Of a DNA stretch of 13,918 nt, positions 13,848 to 13,918 are shown piece by piece. The stretch lies in assembly GCA_937870605.1 (NCBI GenBank), contig CALMZW010000400.1:1-13918 (forward strand), in the 5' to 3' direction. Source of the stretch: an uncultured Synergistaceae bacterium. GTDB lineage: Bacteria > Synergistota > Synergistia > Synergistales > Aminobacteriaceae. The notes under the pieces are model-generated. The model had not been told where the DNA came from, ran no database searches, and saw nothing but the letters and a program-made list of their open reading frames with translations. Made by a program: the position numbers and the translations under genes. Positions within the stretch are counted from its first letter, which is position 1; every line of letters starts with the position of its first letter.

Positions 13848-13918
13848 GCGCGTTCCCTCCTTTCGTTGCGAGCGCCGTTGCGAGCGCCGTTGCGAGCGCC
13901 GTTGCGAGCAGGCGCCGC
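13844..13918 (-). CDS. 3' end of an upstream gene, possibly the AbiEi-like antitoxin
   Basis: On the minus strand the frame entering at 13918 is open for 24 codons to the TGA at 13844-13846, which overlaps the toxin start as ATGA. The tail reads AAPA, then RNGA repeats, then RNERRERA. Its position directly before an AbiEii toxin is where the antitoxin gene is usually found. The visible part is only a basic, repetitive tail and has no diagnostic motif, so identity rests on position. Support for its being coding is the in-phase 12-base repeat and the ATGA junction. Confidence 0.5.
   Translation of the reverse strand, partial: AAPARNGARNGARNGARNERRERA
13865..13908. repeat. 12-bp tandem repeat, 3.7 copies
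   Basis: GTTGCGAGCGCC occurs at 13865-13876, 13877-13888 and 13889-13900, with a partial copy GTTGCGAG at 13901-13908. The copies are identical and contiguous. On the minus strand each unit is four codons (Ala-Arg-Asn-Gly), so changes in copy number keep the frame and the overlap with the toxin start. Confidence 0.9.

Noticed and set aside
13865..13908. Repeat array considered as CRISPR
   Set aside because: The copies are contiguous 12-mers with no spacers and keep a reading frame.

Overview
The window is a GC-rich bacterial chromosome segment with densely packed genes, strong GGAGG-type ribosome binding sites and several ATGA stop/start overlaps. The best taxonomic clue is the secreted hydrolase at 3818-4780. 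It ends in a Gly-rich stretch, one Cys, a short hydrophobic segment and a basic tail, which resembles the Synergist-CTERM sorting signal. A threonine-degrading operon, a corrinoid adenosyltransferase and a sensory [FeFe]-hydrogenase-like protein fit an anaerobic, amino-acid-fermenting member of Synergistota. This assignment is an inference.

Left part (1-4950). The window opens with the Gly/Ser-rich C-terminal tail of a plus-strand gene, followed by about 300 bases without a gene that contain a run of hairpins. Three plus-strand genes follow: a 540-residue exported protein of three related domains, an exported SH3-domain protein, and a two-helix membrane protein. Convergent to them on the minus strand are the surface SGNH-type hydrolase and, overlapping its 3' end by 11 nt, cobO/btuR (corrinoid adenosyltransferase).

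Middle (4950-8100). A strong minus-strand terminator ends a two-gene operon, kbl-tdh, joined by an ATGA overlap. Together the two enzymes convert L-threonine to glycine and acetyl-CoA. A GntR/FCD regulator is divergent from it, and the shared intergenic region holds a good kbl promoter with GTGAC/GTCAC half-sites around it. Local control of threonine catabolism by this regulator is the natural reading.

Right part (8100-13918). The most notable unit is a divergent three-gene module. On the minus strand are a thioredoxin-like [2Fe-2S] protein and a SpoIIE/PP2C-type phosphatase with an extra C-terminal domain, coupled by ATGA. On the plus strand is a hydrogenase-like protein with two ferredoxin clusters, an H-cluster domain, another FeS domain and a PAS domain. 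The H-domain keeps the four cluster cysteines but has Ala in place of the proton-transfer Cys. This looks like an H2 or redox sensor with a phosphatase output. A membrane GGDEF diguanylate cyclase lies convergent to it. The window ends with an AbiEii-like nucleotidyltransferase toxin, preceded by the tail of an upstream gene that carries an Ala-Arg-Asn-Gly tandem repeat.
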